Origin: Lachnospiraceae bacterium
GTDB lineage: Bacteria > Bacillota > Clostridia > Lachnospirales > Lachnospiraceae
Direction of reading: 5' to 3'
NCBI GenBank assembly: GCA_900753685.1
Contig: CAAEAB010000157.1
Location: 1 to 15,228 of the forward strand
DNA: 15,228 nucleotides
In this document: piece after piece, positions 14,491-15,228 of the stretch
How the letters are laid out: each line of letters begins with the position of its first letter
How positions within the stretch are numbered: the stretch's first letter is position 1
Notes under the pieces: generated by a model
The model's input: the letters and a program-made list of their open reading frames with translations, nothing else
The model's database searches: none
Told to the model about the DNA's origin: nothing
Position numbers and translations under genes: made by a program

Positions 14491-15228
14491 ATGTTTGAAG
14501 ACTACAAAAATCTGTGGGTATATATCGAATCAAATAAAGGAGCCGCGGCTAATGTAGGTTTGGAGCTTCTGAATCCGGTACGGGCTTTGGCGGCCAGTGT
14601 CGGCGAAAAAGTAGTTGCTGTGGTTATTGACGGTGAAAATACAGAGGAGCTTGGCTCTGAAGCCATTAAATATGGTGCGGATGAGGTTATCCTTGTCGAA
14701 GGTAGGGAATATAGCGACTATTCAACAGATGGGTATACGAATGTGTTAGATAATCTTGTAAAAAAATATAAACCGAGCGCAATGTTTATCGGAGCGACAA
14801 ACCGGGGAAGAGATTTGGGCCCGCGTCTGGCCGCCCGATTAAAAACCGGTTTGACAGCGGACTGTACGGCCCTTTCTATGGACGGCGGAAACATTGTATG
14901 GACCCGTCCGGCCTTCGGCGGCAATCTGATGGCAAACATTCTCTGCCCAGACCACAGACCCCAGTTGGGGACGGTTCGTCCCGGTGTGTTTAAGAAAGCA
15001 GAGCCGGATGAAAACCGGACCGGCAATTGGATTCGTGAAATTATTAATACGCCGGAGGAAATGATTCGTACAAAAATTGTGGATATTGTTTCAACCGTTG
15101 CCTCCGATATTCCAAATATCGAAGAAGCAGAAATCCTTGTTTCTGGCGGCGCCGGCGTCGGCGGCCCGGAAGGATATGAAGTTCTGAAAAAACTGGCGGC
15201 AGCATTGGGCGGCAGCATAGCGGCTTCC
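14491..15228 (+). CDS. etfA: Electron transfer flavoprotein alpha subunit (3' truncated)
   Basis: The reading frame opens at ATG 14491, behind AGGAGG (14478-14483), and stays open for 246 codons to the right edge, so about 80-100 residues should lie beyond it. It shows the EtfA alpha/beta domain (YKPSAMFIGATNRGRDLGPR, then LAARLKTGLTADCTAL) and RPAFGGNLMANILCPDHRPQ followed by TVRPGVF. The start of the FAD domain, LVSGGAGVGGPEGYEVLKKL, is at 216-235. That motif is usually SGGRG in EtfA; here the arginine position is A221. There is no N-terminal ferredoxin domain. It pairs with the EtfB encoded 11 bases upstream. Confidence 0.95.
   Translation, partial: MFEDYKNLWVYIESNKGAAANVGLELLNPVRALAASVGEKVVAVVIDGENTEELGSEAIKYGADEVILVEGREYSDYSTDGYTNVLDNLVKKYKPSAMFIGATNRGRDLGPRLAARLKTGLTADCTALSMDGGNIVWTRPAFGGNLMANILCPDHRPQLGTVRPGVFKKAEPDENRTGNWIREIINTPEEMIRTKIVDIVSTVASDIPNIEEAEILVSGGAGVGGPEGYEVLKKLAAALGGSIAAS

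Noticed and set aside
14718..15218. Long open frame on the minus strand opposite etfA
   Set aside because: It is a shadow of etfA. The plus-strand frame matches EtfA throughout, while the minus-strand translation is Ser/Pro/Arg-rich with no recognisable motif.

Overview
The window looks like chromosomal DNA of an anaerobic Firmicute of class Clostridia, probably near the Lachnospiraceae or Eubacteriaceae. The support is indirect: purine-rich Shine-Dalgarno sites (AGGAGG type), short intergenic gaps, mixed AT/GC codon use, and a butyryl-CoA-dehydrogenase/Etf style gene set. No rRNA, tRNA, CRISPR array, transposase or phage gene was seen.

Layout. (1) Positions 2-2168, + strand: a polar amino-acid ABC importer, with a substrate-binding protein cut by the left edge, a permease and an ATPase, closed by a clear intrinsic terminator. 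(2) Positions 2241-7304, + strand: a probable operon behind a near-consensus sigma-A promoter with a palindromic operator on the predicted start site. It encodes an SPFH membrane protein, a small ribbon-helix-helix DNA-binding protein, deoC, cdd, deoB and a duplicated CmpB-type membrane protein. Cdd, DeoB and DeoC turn pyrimidine (deoxy)nucleosides and pentose phosphates into central metabolites. (3) Positions 7310-8731, - strand: a PAS-AAA-Fis sigma-54 activator. It converges on the deo operon with a 5-base gap and is divergent from the next operon. (4) An AT-rich intergenic region of about 300 bases with a sigma-54 (-24/-12) promoter, a perfect 12-bp inverted repeat and a direct repeat. (5) Positions 9033 to the right edge, + strand: an acyl-CoA operon with a family I CoA-transferase, an ORF joining the front of a GntP permease to the back of a crotonase, a MaoC-type hydratase, an acyl-CoA dehydrogenase, etfB and etfA (cut by the right edge).

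The most unusual object is the ORF at 10620-12056. Its first ~284 residues are a GntP-family permease without its last membrane segments. Its last ~194 residues are an enoyl-CoA hydratase without its first ~65 residues. The join is in frame at a shared Ala-Gly-Ala stretch, as expected for a deletion between short matching sequences or for an assembly error of the same kind.

Working model (inference): the sigma-54 activator senses a small molecule and switches on uptake (GntP), CoA activation (CoA-transferase), hydration/dehydration (MaoC, crotonase) and reduction (acyl-CoA dehydrogenase with Etf) of a short hydroxy or unsaturated acid such as 3-hydroxybutyrate or crotonate, giving butyryl-CoA. 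In the sequence as given, the permease and crotonase steps are probably broken.
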